Positions 1-10,024 of a stretch of DNA of 29,869 nt are shown here, piece after piece (positions within the stretch are counted from its first letter, which is position 1; each line of letters opens with the position of its first letter). The notes below the pieces were generated by a model, which was given only the letters and a program-made list of their open reading frames with translations, had not been told where the DNA came from and searched no databases. A program made the translations under genes and the position numbers. This DNA is from a virus: positions 1 to 29,869 of the IMG/VR virus record IMGVR_UViG_3300046468_000998; one strand, given 5' to 3'.

Positions 1-166
1 CCTCTACTGGATTGCTGGGTGATGTCGTAGATGTTGCAATACTTGCTGTCTCACTACCTCCGCCACTACCGGTTTCATCTAATAATGTTGTTTCAACACC
101 GTTACTATCAACAACAAATTGTTTCTTTTGGACATTATCCCACTTAAATCCTCTTGCTCTTGCCAT
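1..166 (-). CDS. Tail-fibre-like structural protein, N-terminal part (truncated by window edge)
   Basis: This reading frame begins at an ATG at 166 and is still open at position 1, so only its first 55 residues are visible. The product starts MARARGFKWDNVQKKQF and runs into a Gly/Ser/Thr-rich stretch (residues about 32-52) of the low-complexity kind seen in the neighbouring fibre-type proteins. A purine-rich AAAGGA lies just upstream of the ATG. The gene is 11 nt downstream of the stop of the 846-residue protein on the same strand, so it is probably the next member of the same structural operon. No domain can be assigned from 55 residues. The structural role is inferred from position and composition only. 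Confidence 0.6.
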   Translation of the reverse strand, partial: MARARGFKWDNVQKKQFVVDSNGVETTLLDETGSGGGSETASIATSTTSPSNPVE

Positions 167-177
167 CTTCTAATCCT

Positions 178-2718
178 TTACTGTGCCACTTCTGTAGTTT
201 TTACTATCGCAGTCCATCTAAATGTTTTATTTGCTTCGCCCGTTACTGAAATTTTAATAGCATCATTTGTATCATCTGCAGTTGCTTCAACTACTAAATT
301 TGTATTATCACTTGCTACCAGAATTTCATATAGATCGCCAACATCTGCTACTGTTCCTGCAAAATTGTCAACAACACCTTTAAGTTCAAATCCTGCACTT
401 TCACCGGTCGCATCTGTTCTACGTGCTACAAAAGAAATATCATAGAATATTGTTGTATCTGTTGCTACTGGTATTCTTTCATTGGGTGCACCACGAACAA
501 ATAATTCAGTTTCAGTTGCATCAGTTGTTGTGCCTGATAATACATATTGTTTTGTGTAATGATCAGCACTTATTGCTTGTTGTGTTAGTGTTCTAACAAT
601 AGTGGGATTTTTTACAGTTAAATCATCTATTGATGCTGTTGCGACACTCAATTGAGAATCGTTATTACCGGTACCAACTGTTAGTACCGGATTATTTGCT
701 ATTGTATCACCAATGTCACCGTATAGTGATCCTGTTAGATGAGCATTGTGTCCAAAAAATGTATCTGCTCCGGTAGTGTTAATTATTGTTGGACCGGCGA
801 CACCGCCAACAGTTGGTGCTTTTAGTTTTTCAATTTCAGCATCGTGAATTGTTAATAGGTCTCGCGTTGGACCAGTAGTAATAATTGGTGTATTTTGAGT
901 AGGTGAAATTACATCTCCATATAAGTCGCCTGCTACATTACCTGTTAGTGTGTATTGAGGTTGCGAAGCGTTTAATACCGTTGCGCCAGTAGTTGGATTT
1001 AAAATGTTGCCCGTAACATTACCAGTAACATTACCAGTAACATCACCTTGTAAGTCGGCGTGAACAATAGGACCTGGTATTGCATCGTCTTCAATGATAA
1101 GTGTAGAACCAGTTCTATCATATACTGCACCGTTCCAATTACCAATTGTAGTTGTTCCAGTAAAGTCTGCACTACTACCAGTAAATATAGCATTACCACT
1201 AATATTAGTAGTGCCTGAATTTAGTGTTGTTGTGGTTGCTGTATCAACTGTTAAAGAGGAATCTAAATTATTAGTTCCACTTTCTAAAATTTTATTTGCA
1301 CCAGTGATATCATATACATCACCATACATATTTCCCACAAGTCCTCCAGTGAATGTAGTACTTGTGCTTGATACATCAACAATAATATTTCCACTATTAT
1401 CAACTACATCGCCGCGAAAAGTTGCTTGCGTGTTTGCATCGCCTGGATTTAAAACAATTGATGATGTATCTGTTTCATCTGCTAAATTGTAACCGACCTT
1501 TGTTGCATAATATGAACTATTACCAAGTAAACTTGAACCGTCAGTGAAATCAGAAATATCCAATGTAGCGAAACTAAACCCGCCGGCGCCATTCGTTTGT
1601 AAAACTTGTCCATTTGTACCATCTACAATAGTATCCAAATCTGTCAACGCTGATGGAATGCTAGGCAAATTGGTTAGAGAACTATAGTCACCGTCAAATG
1701 CATCAGTTATTCCATATCCTGCAATTGTTGTGGGTGTTCCAGTAAGGTCATTCCATGTAATTACATACGCACTTAGATCAGGTGGAATATATGTAAATAC
1801 ACCAGTTGAATTATCGTATGTAATACCACCTATGCCATTTGGTGCAACTGGACTGCCAACACTTAAATTAAGTGTGGAAAATTCGTTACCAGGTACAAAC
1901 TTATTATTGACTCCGTCCCATATTAGTATCTGTTTATCTACTGGCGCAGATGTTGTCAAATCTACATCCGCTAAGTCATCAATAGATGAATTTGCTATTC
2001 GTGCATCTACTTTTGAATCATCATAATATTCGTTAACAGCGCCCTCAACCAAATCATCACTATTAATAATTAAATTATGATATGTTGTTCCATCGTTTGT
2101 AAATGTCCAACGATCAGTAGATTCGTTCCAAGCGATAGAAACATTGGTTGATGTTCCTCGTTCAATTTCTAATCCAGCATCCTCTGATGGTGTTCCAGTA
2201 ACATCATTATTCAGAATGATAATATTGTCAGATACAGTTAGATTTGTAGTATCAATGGTAGTAACTGAACCACTAACAATTAAATCCCCACTAACAGTTA
2301 AGTTATCAATATTACCGGTTGATGCCCATAGATTATTCCAGACTTTTGTAGAACTTCCTATGTCATATGTATTTGTCGTGGTTGGCAGAATATTACTTGA
2401 TACTGAAGTAAGATCACTAAAATCGGCTGGTATGAATTTACTATTAGAATTATCCCAAACTAGTGTTTGTCCATCGGTGGGAGCATTGCTTGAAATATCG
2501 ACATCTGTTAAGTCATTAATAGAATCTAATTGAACATGCCAAGCACCGCCTGCATCTCTGAATTTTAATTTTTCAGTTGTACGATCTATCCATATATCTC
2601 CAGTATTGATATTATATGTATTTGATGGATCGTTGTCTCCCTGATAAATTGTGGTGCCACCTTTGCCTATTTTAAAATAGGGAACGGTGGTGCCCCTTGC
2701 GTTTAGTGTTACTGCCAT
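178..2718 (-). CDS. Repeat-rich tail fibre / virion structural protein (846 aa)
   Basis: An 846-residue protein with the Gly/Thr/Asp/Asn-rich, beta-repeat composition of phage tail fibres. It should act on the virion surface, probably in host attachment. Residues 67-100 hold an INDLTDVDISS / DGQTLVWDNSNSKF module that is repeated near residue 250 (SIDDLADVDL). Residues 139-210 carry a cassette (TVSGDLIVSG ... EIERGTS ... WNESTDRWTF) that also occurs twice in the 1626-residue neighbour. The middle contains a GTPTTIAGYGITD module shared with the 1824-residue protein. The second half has about six loose copies of a GDVYDxxG motif. The C-terminus (about 720-846) is less repetitive and may be a trimerising or receptor-binding tip. 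A good ribosome site (GAGGAAAC) precedes the ATG. Which fibre this is cannot be told from sequence alone. Confidence 0.8.
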   Translation of the reverse strand: MAVTLNARGTTVPYFKIGKGGTTIYQGDNDPSNTYNINTGDIWIDRTTEKLKFRDAGGAWHVQLDSINDLTDVDISSNAPTDGQTLVWDNSNSKFIPADFSDLTSVSSNILPTTTNTYDIGSSTKVWNNLWASTGNIDNLTVSGDLIVSGSVTTIDTTNLTVSDNIIILNNDVTGTPSEDAGLEIERGTSTNVSIAWNESTDRWTFTNDGTTYHNLIINSDDLVEGAVNEYYDDSKVDARIANSSIDDLADVDLTTSAPVDKQILIWDGVNNKFVPGNEFSTLNLSVGSPVAPNGIGGITYDNSTGVFTYIPPDLSAYVITWNDLTGTPTTIAGYGITDAFDGDYSSLTNLPSIPSALTDLDTIVDGTNGQVLQTNGAGGFSFATLDISDFTDGSSLLGNSSYYATKVGYNLADETDTSSIVLNPGDANTQATFRGDVVDNSGNIIVDVSSTSTTFTGGLVGNMYGDVYDITGANKILESGTNNLDSSLTVDTATTTTLNSGTTNISGNAIFTGSSADFTGTTTIGNWNGAVYDRTGSTLIIEDDAIPGPIVHADLQGDVTGNVTGNVTGNILNPTTGATVLNASQPQYTLTGNVAGDLYGDVISPTQNTPIITTGPTRDLLTIHDAEIEKLKAPTVGGVAGPTIINTTGADTFFGHNAHLTGSLYGDIGDTIANNPVLTVGTGNNDSQLSVATASIDDLTVKNPTIVRTLTQQAISADHYTKQYVLSGTTTDATETELFVRGAPNERIPVATDTTIFYDISFVARRTDATGESAGFELKGVVDNFAGTVADVGDLYEILVASDNTNLVVEATADDTNDAIKISVTGEANKTFRWTAIVKTTEVAQ
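1013..1047. repeat. 12-nt tandem repeat inside fibre gene
   Basis: GTAACATTACCA is repeated just under three times in direct tandem on the plus strand. On the coding (minus) strand it encodes the repeated tetrapeptide GNVT. The unit is a multiple of three, so copy-number changes would keep the frame. Confidence 0.8.
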
Positions 2719-2790
2719 TTTGTTTCCTCAACGTCTGTGCGTAAAAAGTCAGATAATTATATCTGTCGTTAAGTTATATTATTCTTAATC

Positions 2791-2798
2791 TATTTATC
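2791..2798 (-). promoter_or_regulatory. Candidate late promoter (GATAAATA)
   Basis: GATAAATA on the minus strand, 73 nt upstream of the ATG of the 846-residue gene and just downstream of the terminator at 2841-2876. It differs from the T4 late consensus TATAAATA only at the first base. The same octamer precedes other genes in this window. Confidence 0.45.
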
Positions 2799-2840
2799 AT
2801 ATTATATTAATATAACATATTATAATTATCATGTCAATGC

Positions 2841-2876
2841 AAAAAAAGAGGGACCTCTTTCGAAGCCCCTCCTGTA
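2841..2876 (-). terminator. Rho-independent terminator after the 1626-aa fibre gene
   Basis: On the minus strand a hairpin AAAGAG-GTCC-CTCTTT runs directly into an uninterrupted T tract. A larger alternative uses GAGGG/CCCTC arms around a TTCGAA loop region. It lies about 40-70 nt past the stop of the 1626-residue gene and before the start of the 846-residue gene, so it separates two transcription units. Confidence 0.75.
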
Positions 2877-2911
2877 TTTTAAGTTTTAACTAAACTAGTT
2901 AAAGTTTAATT

Positions 2912-5900
2912 TTACGCATTAATTGCTTTGTACTCAACAGAAATAATTGCTTGACCAACAGTTGGTGATGCCGCTGAACCGCCATTACCTAGTGTTGCTG
3001 TAATTGTTGCCGCTTGTGCTGTTGTGTTTTCATAGCCTTGTTCAATAATGAATAGACCTTCTTCTGACATATCAACATCAAGAGTAGTAACAAGATCATT
3101 TGCACCATCTGACACTGTGATTTCATCACATCCAACAAACGCTGTTAGAATTTTGATTGTTACAGATTTTACATAATATAGTTTACCTGCAACATCTTTG
3201 ATGTCACCAATGTCGAATGTGCCACTACCATTTGCTGTGAAATCTTTGCGAAGGAAGTTATCACCAACTTTGGCAATTTCATCATCGACATATTTCTTAG
3301 TAGATACAACCATATCATCTGAATTATCAAAATCAATTTCTGTACCTGCTGGTAGCATAACCATGCCGCCTGTACCATTAGTATTGTCTGCTGTTTTTGG
3401 AGCCAATACAAGATTAGCTTCTGCAGATGCACCAACTGCCGCAAGTTCTACGCCGCCTGTGCCATTTTTGATTTCTAATGAATCAGTTGCGGTGTCTGCA
3501 GTTTCAACAAACGTTGCGATTAGCGTGTCATTTGAGCCATAAACCTGAGTTTTGCCTTCTGAACCGCCACCTGTGCCGCCTTTGATGATAACATCACCTG
3601 AAGCGTGTGAGGCTGTGCCGTTACCGCCTTTAAGAACCAGATCACCTGCGTCACCTGCTACAGACACACCGCCTGAAACAGTTAAATCAGTGTCATCATC
3701 ACCTTGAAGAACAGCTTCGCCTGATTGACCAACTAGGAAAACATCGCCGCCATCTTGACCTTGTAGATACATATCTACAACACCTGTGCCGCCTGCATTT
3801 TTAGCAGTTAGTGTAACACTACCTGTTGCACTTGACATATCTAGATATTCAGCAGTTGTCATACCAGAAGTTTGAATTGCAACATCGCCTGCTGCAGTAC
3901 GTAGAGTTTCTTGGTATCCGTATACCAATGCACCATTCGTATCTGCGATTAGAACTTGATGCTCTAGACCACCTACAGCGATACCTGTACCACCATTTGC
4001 GATTGGTGTAACACCAGTGATATCTGCAGTCATATCGACTTTTGCATATCCTAGTGCACCAGAAGCGTTAACTTTTAGTACTGTTGAATTTGCACCTTTT
4101 GCTAGTTCTGCTACTGTACCTGCTGCTGCAGTGATCATTAGTGAGTCATCTGCGAATGCAGCCGTATCAGTGCCAGTACCACCATCAGTTCTTGCGATTG
4201 TTCCACTTAGACCGAAACTTGCCGCTTGGATTTCACCAACTTTGATGCTAGCCACGTTACCAGCAGCATCTTCAGATGACCATACATCGTCTGTTTCATC
4301 CCAATACCATTGTGCATTGTCTGATGAACCACGATTTACTACAATACCTGAATCTTCAGTTGGTGCAGCGTTTGCAGCAACGTTTGAATTCAATTCAATC
4401 ATGTTATCTTCGATAGCAACTGTTTCTGATAGTGTAGTTGTTACTGCACCTGAAACTGTTAGATTACCGTTGATTACTGCATCACCTGTTACTGTTGCAG
4501 ATGCTAGAGTTGTTGCGCCTGCTGCAAGTGTGTTCGCACCAAAATCACCATTCACACCGAATGTTGCCGCTGTGTCTGTTAGTGTCATTTTAGTTGCTGT
4601 TGCGTTATCATCAATACCAGTTGAAGCAAAATCTGAGATTGTGCCACCGTGGATTTTATCACCTAAGATTTGATCATCTGCAAGTGTTAATGTTCCTGCT
4701 GATACGTCTAATGCAAAGTTTGCACCCACAGTAATATCATAACGTGATATTGTTGAATGTGGAACTGCAGTAGCGTGAACTTTACCCAATAGTGATGAAT
4801 CTGAAATCGTTCCAGCGTGAACTGCGTCACCTGAAATTTGGTCAGCATCAAATGTAAGTGTAACACCACCTAGGTCAATGTCTGTACCAGAAATCGTCCC
4901 GCCAGTAATTGTAACATTACCTGAGTTTAGGTCTGTTGCTGTAACAGTTGTCATGCCAGTAGCAGTACCACCTGTTAAAGTAACATTGTTTGATGCTAGT
5001 GTTGAGAACGTGCCTGCTGCTGGTGTGTTTGCACCAATAATAACTGCGTCCATTTCACCGCCACCAAAATCAACAACGTCTGAAGTCAAGTTTGCACCTG
5101 TAATTGCACCACCAGTAATTGCTGCGGATGCTGTTGTCAATGTTGAGAATGTACCTGCTGCTGATGTAGTTGCACCAATAATTGTACCATCAACATTGCC
5201 ACCTGTTACGGTTGCTGCTGCAGTTGTCATTGTTGAGAATGTACCTGCTGCTGATGTAGTTGCACCGATAATTGTTGCATCTACTGCACCACCCGTAACT
5301 GCAACTGCTGCTGAAGTCATAGTCGAGAATGTACCTGCTGCTGATGTAGTTGCACCGATAGTTGTGCCATCTATAGCACCACCTGTAACTGCAACTGAGC
5401 CTGATGTCAATGAATCGATTTGAATTGAACCAATTACACCACCATTGATAGCATCACCTGAAATTTGGTCATCTGCTAGAACTAGAGATGCTGCTGATAC
5501 GTTTACTGTATCACCTGCTTCTGCAGTTAGTCCACCAGTTACAACGCCATCTTTCAGACTTACACCATCAACTGTTACACCAACATCTGCTGAATATTCA
5601 GCGATTGTATCTACTGTAACTGTACCAGTGAATGTTGCATCTGAACCTGCTACCGCATTGTCAAATGTAATACCTGCATTTGGAGTTAGTTCACCGATGT
5701 TATCAACTGCGATTGCATCCATAGATTGTGAACCAATTTTTAGGTCTGCTAGTGCTGAACCTACTTTGAATTCCCAAACGTCAAGAGTTTCATTCCACTG
5801 TAGTGATGCATTATCTTCTGAACCACGATCAACTTCAATACCTGCTGAACCACTTGTTACACCTGCGCCAACTTCACCAGCATTTAATGTGATTAAGTTA

Positions 5901-7792
5901 TCTGCTACTAGTGTTTCTGACGAATTAACAGTAGTAGTTGTACCTGTTACTGTTAGGTCACCATTTACGATTAGGTTTGCATCAAATGTTGCATCTGTAT
6001 CCGCTAGTGTTAAGATTGTACTAGTTGTTCTAGTTTCTGTACCACCATCTGCTACTAATACGCCTAGTGGAGTTACATTATCATCAATACCCTGTGATGC
6101 GAAGTCAGAAATTAAACCACCGTTGATTTTATCACCTAAAATTTGATCATCATCAAGTAAAAGTGTTTGACCAGTCAAATCAAGATCGGTATCTGCAATT
6201 GTACCACCAGTGATAGTTACTGCTGCACTTGCCATTGTTGAGAATGTTGCCGCCGCTGATGTTGTTACACCAATTGCTACATCATCCATAGTACCGCCAT
6301 TGATATCTGCAGTTGTGATTGTTGCATCTGCAAATGATGAAGTACCTGTTGCAGTTACACCATCGTCTTTTAATAGAACACCATCAACTGTAACGCCAGC
6401 ATCTGTTGTTTTTTCATCGATTGTATCAGTTGTAATACCACCTGATCCAACAGATGCACCGCCAAAGTCAATGCCTGCTGCTGCAACAATTTTACTATTA
6501 AATGTAATATCGCCTGCTGATGTGAATGCTTCTACTGTATCTGCTTTGAATAAAGTAGTTGCACTTAGGTTTGTAAATTTACCAGTTGATGCAACTGCAT
6601 TACCAATAGCAGTATTATCAATCGCACCGCCATTTAAATCTACTGTATCAGAAGTTAATGTTGTGAAGATTGCTGCTGCTGATGTTGTTGTACCAATTGC
6701 AACATTGTCGATTGCTGAACCTGCAGCACCGTCTACGTCTAGTACACCGTCTACGTCTAGTGTTTTGCCAGCGCCAACTGTAATATCATAACCTGATAAA
6801 GTGTTGCCTGCAGCACCTAGTAGATTTGCACCGTCAATAGTACCACCACCAACTGAATCACCTAAGATTTGGTTAGCTGCTAGAGTTAGTGTACCACCTG
6901 AAATGTCAATTGTGCCACCAGTGATAGCGACTGTTGCAGCATCTTGTACTGCCATTGAACCTAGACCTAGGTTTGTACGTGCAGTTGCTTTTCCTGCTAC
7001 ATCAGAAGCGTCTACACCTAGACCACCATTTGCTAGTGGTAGTGCACCTGAAATTGCGCCTGAGTTAGTGATATCTAATGCACCATATACTACGCCGCCG
7101 TTACCGTCTGATTTTAGAATCTCGCCAGTGACTGCAGTGCCTTTGATTGTTAGAGCATCATTCGCATCGATTTTAATGAATGTATTATCTACATTGATAT
7201 CGATTGTGTTGCCTATTTTTGATAGACCATCGCCTGCTGTTAACTGACCAGTACCTGTGAACTGTGCAAACTCAACTGCTGTTGAACCTGGTGTCACTGG
7301 ACCGTTAGTTGTACATACAAAACCTTGGTCTGAGTTTACAGTACCTTCTTCTACGAAGAAGAATGAACCAGTAAATTCACCTGTTGCATCCATATCAATC
7401 GCACGTACTAGTTCTGCCGTTCCAGCTGCCCATACATAGATACCATTTTGTGATGCAGTTGCCTGGTCTTTCAATAGAATGCGGTCGCCTTGTACAAGGT
7501 TAACACTATCGATTGTTGATCCTGGACTTGTTAGTGTGATGTCACCAGTTGTTGCTGCACGAACAGATTCTTTTACGTCAAGACCTTGTGCAACTGAGTC
7601 AACATATGCTTTTGAAGTAGCATGGTTGTCATCGGTTGGTGTTGTTTCCACTGCAACGTGTGTCAGTGTAGTACCATCAGTTGTGATTTTGAACAGTGAG
7701 TTACTAGTATCGTATACGACTTTACCGCCGCCTTTACCATACTGTACCGACTGACCAATACCAGCAATACCGAAATTTTTAATTAAAGCCAT
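2912..7792 (-). CDS. Giant tail fibre / virion structural protein (1626 aa)
   Basis: A 1626-residue repeat protein, very probably a tail fibre or other long virion appendage. The N-terminus (MALIKNFGIAGIGQSVQYGK) is followed at about 55-180 by a domain common in phage fibres, with SKAYVDSVAQGLDVKESVR and a GDRILLKDQ...NGIYVW motif. After ATARTNLGLGSMAVQDA comes a long series of ITGGTIDG...IGATTSAAGTFSTMTSA repeats; three consecutive units are nearly identical at DNA level with a 90-bp period. Two cassettes (about 4270-4485 and 5760-5990) match one in the 846-residue protein. The last roughly 120 residues (FLRKDFTANGSGTFDIGDI onward) form a distinct C-terminal domain. A ribosome site TAGGAGAAC precedes the ATG. 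The terminator at 2841-2876 follows. The exact fibre class and receptor cannot be inferred. Confidence 0.85.
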   Translation of the reverse strand: MALIKNFGIAGIGQSVQYGKGGGKVVYDTSNSLFKITTDGTTLTHVAVETTPTDDNHATSKAYVDSVAQGLDVKESVRAATTGDITLTSPGSTIDSVNLVQGDRILLKDQATASQNGIYVWAAGTAELVRAIDMDATGEFTGSFFFVEEGTVNSDQGFVCTTNGPVTPGSTAVEFAQFTGTGQLTAGDGLSKIGNTIDINVDNTFIKIDANDALTIKGTAVTGEILKSDGNGGVVYGALDITNSGAISGALPLANGGLGVDASDVAGKATARTNLGLGSMAVQDAATVAITGGTIDISGGTLTLAANQILGDSVGGGTIDGANLLGAAGNTLSGYDITVGAGKTLDVDGVLDVDGAAGSAIDNVAIGTTTSAAAIFTTLTSDTVDLNGGAIDNTAIGNAVASTGKFTNLSATTLFKADTVEAFTSAGDITFNSKIVAAAGIDFGGASVGSGGITTDTIDEKTTDAGVTVDGVLLKDDGVTATGTSSFADATITTADINGGTMDDVAIGVTTSAAATFSTMASAAVTITGGTIADTDLDLTGQTLLLDDDQILGDKINGGLISDFASQGIDDNVTPLGVLVADGGTETRTTSTILTLADTDATFDANLIVNGDLTVTGTTTTVNSSETLVADNLITLNAGEVGAGVTSGSAGIEVDRGSEDNASLQWNETLDVWEFKVGSALADLKIGSQSMDAIAVDNIGELTPNAGITFDNAVAGSDATFTGTVTVDTIAEYSADVGVTVDGVSLKDGVVTGGLTAEAGDTVNVSAASLVLADDQISGDAINGGVIGSIQIDSLTSGSVAVTGGAIDGTTIGATTSAAGTFSTMTSAAVAVTGGAVDATIIGATTSAAGTFSTMTTAAATVTGGNVDGTIIGATTSAAGTFSTLTTASAAITGGAITGANLTSDVVDFGGGEMDAVIIGANTPAAGTFSTLASNNVTLTGGTATGMTTVTATDLNSGNVTITGGTISGTDIDLGGVTLTFDADQISGDAVHAGTISDSSLLGKVHATAVPHSTISRYDITVGANFALDVSAGTLTLADDQILGDKIHGGTISDFASTGIDDNATATKMTLTDTAATFGVNGDFGANTLAAGATTLASATVTGDAVINGNLTVSGAVTTTLSETVAIEDNMIELNSNVAANAAPTEDSGIVVNRGSSDNAQWYWDETDDVWSSEDAAGNVASIKVGEIQAASFGLSGTIARTDGGTGTDTAAFADDSLMITAAAGTVAELAKGANSTVLKVNASGALGYAKVDMTADITGVTPIANGGTGIAVGGLEHQVLIADTNGALVYGYQETLRTAAGDVAIQTSGMTTAEYLDMSSATGSVTLTAKNAGGTGVVDMYLQGQDGGDVFLVGQSGEAVLQGDDDTDLTVSGGVSVAGDAGDLVLKGGNGTASHASGDVIIKGGTGGGSEGKTQVYGSNDTLIATFVETADTATDSLEIKNGTGGVELAAVGASAEANLVLAPKTADNTNGTGGMVMLPAGTEIDFDNSDDMVVSTKKYVDDEIAKVGDNFLRKDFTANGSGTFDIGDIKDVAGKLYYVKSVTIKILTAFVGCDEITVSDGANDLVTTLDVDMSEEGLFIIEQGYENTTAQAATITATLGNGGSAASPTVGQAIISVEYKAINA
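5100..5400. repeat. 90-bp tandem repeats in the 1626-aa fibre gene
   Basis: The string GAGAATGTACCTGCTGCTGA recurs at about 5145, 5235 and 5325, an exact 90-bp period, with flanking sequence also largely conserved. Each unit encodes 30 residues around IGATTSAAGTFST. More diverged copies lie near 5001, 6238 and 6660. The near-identity of the three central units suggests recent duplication. Confidence 0.85.
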
Positions 7793-7905
7793 TAAAGTTC
7801 TCCTATTATATAGCTATTAAATAAGAACACGAATACTATTCGAGTCTTACATTGGTTAAAGTTTTCATGAAAAATTTATCCGGGAAGAACACATCAGATA
7901 AATTA

Positions 7906-7925
7906 TGTAAGATTGACATCTTACA
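7906..7925. promoter_or_regulatory. Intergenic hairpin between structural genes
   Basis: A perfect 8-bp inverted repeat (TGTAAGAT / ATCTTACA) with a 4-nt loop sits between the 677- and 1626-residue genes. There is no clean T tract on either side, so it is not a convincing terminator; an RNA processing or stability element is possible. Confidence 0.5.
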
Positions 7926-7929
7926 ATTG

Positions 7930-7937
7930 TATTTATG
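7930..7937 (-). promoter_or_regulatory. Possible late promoter (CATAAATA)
   Basis: CATAAATA on the minus strand differs from TATAAATA at one base. It is 138 nt upstream of the 1626-residue gene and just before the hairpin at 7906-7925. This is weaker than the GATAAATA sites because there is only one copy and the leader would be long. Confidence 0.3.
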
Positions 7938-7966
7938 CTTCCTGAATTTTATGTTTTATACGAATA

Positions 7967-10000
7967 TTAAACGTAAGTGACAATTACTTTTATTTCGCCT
8001 TCTGTTGCATCAAAATGTGATAACTTCGCTTTTATCTCTATTTCAGTTGCGCCCTCATAGTGATAATCTGGATTAGTTACATATGAACCACTAGATTCTA
8101 AATCATTAGAATCTGCGCTCATAAGACGGTCTGATTCTGCTGTAGTGCCAATCTCTAACGAAGGGATATTGCCTGGAGTATAGCCAGCCATTGGAGAAAT
8201 AACTTCAACCAATACACTAACAACTTTTGAGTTATCAGACATTCTTCCTAACACGACGGTATCAGATGTTCCAAATCCAGATATTGGACAAGTGAATGTA
8301 TATGACAATGTGCTTGCATCTGTTGCCGCACTATCTTGATCTGCTACTAATGACCATGCTGACCCATCCCAAATGAACAGTGCCCACTCACCTTCGCCAC
8401 TATCAAGAACATATGCTGCATCACCAACTAGCACACCAGTAAGTGCATCTCTTTCTGCTATTCCAGCAACAACAGTTGTACCTGCTTTGCGTACACCTTG
8501 TTCAACATTGAGACCAATAGCATATGATCCATTATGTCCAGATAATACTCCAAAATCAACAGTTGGTGATCCAATTTCATCAGTTATTATTATCTCACCG
8601 CCATCATCTCTTATAAGTTGTAATACAAATGCACTTGCAGCAGCAGGATATGTTAGTCCCAATGCAGCGATAGAATTAGTTCCTGCAAAATTATTTCCAT
8701 TTGCATCAGGAGATACATTTACAATTGTAATACTTCCACCTGACGCTTCAAATATTATTAGATTTCCATTTGCATGACTTGCAGTTATATCATTAATTCC
8801 TGCTGCATTAATATCATTCGCCATGTCTTCTGCAATAGCAACTGGCATTCCAAATGAACCTTGTCCTGCAGTAGTAGTAGTAAAATCAACTGCTGATCCA
8901 TTAATGGTTGCTGAAAACGGTGCAAATCCACCAACAAGACCGTATGCATTTCCATACGTTCCTGAATCTGATTCAATCTCATTAGGTGCAGGGCTTGCTT
9001 CTGCAATTACTTTATGTTGTTCGGTTAACGCATTAATATCATCTTTTGCGTTTGTTACACTCACTACGCCACCACTACTTGTCAAGAATTGAACATCAAT
9101 ACCATTGATACCCATCTTATCGCCTGCAGTACATGAACCATTTGTAATAGTTCCACGTGATACACTTGGAATTTGGTCTTTAATTTTTAGAAAAATAGCA
9201 ACATTTTGTTTTTCAGTAGTTAGTTCACCGGTACCATCAATTGCTGGATATATAAAATCGCCTGCTGTACCTGGTAGTCCAGGCACAAAATCAATAACCC
9301 CATTTGCAGGCCTTAGAAGAAAATTATTTGGACCAGGACCAGGATGTGTTACTGTACCAACTAGTCTATCCATGTTATCTTGACCTGCAACCTCAAACTC
9401 ACCAGTATCAGAATTCATACAAATCACATCACCTTCATCAAATCCATGCGCATCTTGATTCAAAAGATAGTTATTAGATGGATTAAGATACTTAAATCGT
9501 GAGTTGACATTAGGATAGAAATCGCTAGAAACTGAGCCAACTGGTAGCGGATCAATCATAGGATCGCCATTTTCATTAAGTTGAAATACGATTGCACTGC
9601 CAGGAATATTGAATATACCAGTACCAGCCGCACTTCTGAAAGTGTTGTATCTGAGTCTATCTTCAACCTGACAAGTAACTGACAATGCGGTTTTTTCTAT
9701 TATTGAAACAATTTGCAATGCTCTACCATCTGTTGCACCAGCAATGAAATCACCAACAGTTATGTCAAATCCATCAAATCTAAATGGAGTACGTGTTAAA
9801 TGTGAACCATGATTCACCTGCGTGACACCCATTGTTATTTCCCAACGGTATGCTTTAGCGTTACTTGCACCAGACCACCAATTATCACCTAGACCATCAT
9901 CATGCGGCCAGGATGCAATATTTTTAGCACTTATTACAGTACATGATATAACTTTTGCCGGAACATTTAAATCTATTGCACTTGTCTTATAATTAATCAT
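7967..10000 (-). CDS. Virion structural protein (677 aa)
   Basis: A 677-residue protein lying between two fibre-type genes. It is less repetitive than its neighbours and begins MINYKTSAIDLNVPAKVIS. The first 200 residues are rich in aromatic and charged residues and look like a folded domain (for example WPHDDGLGDNWWSGASNA, residues about 32-49). The middle is Gly/Ala/Asn-rich. Around residues 505-560 a VVAGIAERDALTGVLVGDAA ... GEWALFIWDGSAW segment resembles short beta modules used in phage tail and fibre proteins. There is no signal peptide or membrane segment. The start has an AAGGAA ribosome site, and 24 nt separate it from the stop of the 1824-residue gene, so the two are probably co-transcribed. 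A structural role is inferred from context; a baseplate-attached fibre or adhesin subunit would fit. Confidence 0.75.
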   Translation of the reverse strand: MINYKTSAIDLNVPAKVISCTVISAKNIASWPHDDGLGDNWWSGASNAKAYRWEITMGVTQVNHGSHLTRTPFRFDGFDITVGDFIAGATDGRALQIVSIIEKTALSVTCQVEDRLRYNTFRSAAGTGIFNIPGSAIVFQLNENGDPMIDPLPVGSVSSDFYPNVNSRFKYLNPSNNYLLNQDAHGFDEGDVICMNSDTGEFEVAGQDNMDRLVGTVTHPGPGPNNFLLRPANGVIDFVPGLPGTAGDFIYPAIDGTGELTTEKQNVAIFLKIKDQIPSVSRGTITNGSCTAGDKMGINGIDVQFLTSSGGVVSVTNAKDDINALTEQHKVIAEASPAPNEIESDSGTYGNAYGLVGGFAPFSATINGSAVDFTTTTAGQGSFGMPVAIAEDMANDINAAGINDITASHANGNLIIFEASGGSITIVNVSPDANGNNFAGTNSIAALGLTYPAAASAFVLQLIRDDGGEIIITDEIGSPTVDFGVLSGHNGSYAIGLNVEQGVRKAGTTVVAGIAERDALTGVLVGDAAYVLDSGEGEWALFIWDGSAWSLVADQDSAATDASTLSYTFTCPISGFGTSDTVVLGRMSDNSKVVSVLVEVISPMAGYTPGNIPSLEIGTTAESDRLMSADSNDLESSGSYVTNPDYHYEGATEIEIKAKLSHFDATEGEIKVIVTYV

Positions 10001-10024
10001 TTTAATTATTCCTTAAATAAATTA

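Noticed and set aside
3826-7754. Long plus-strand open frames opposite the 1626-residue gene
   Set aside because: They are antisense to a clear fibre gene, lack ribosome sites, and arise because the Gly/Ala/Thr-rich coding strand rarely gives stop codons on its complement.
7906-7925. The 8-bp hairpin as a terminator
   Set aside because: The stem is AT-rich and neither strand has a following T run; kept only as an intergenic hairpin.
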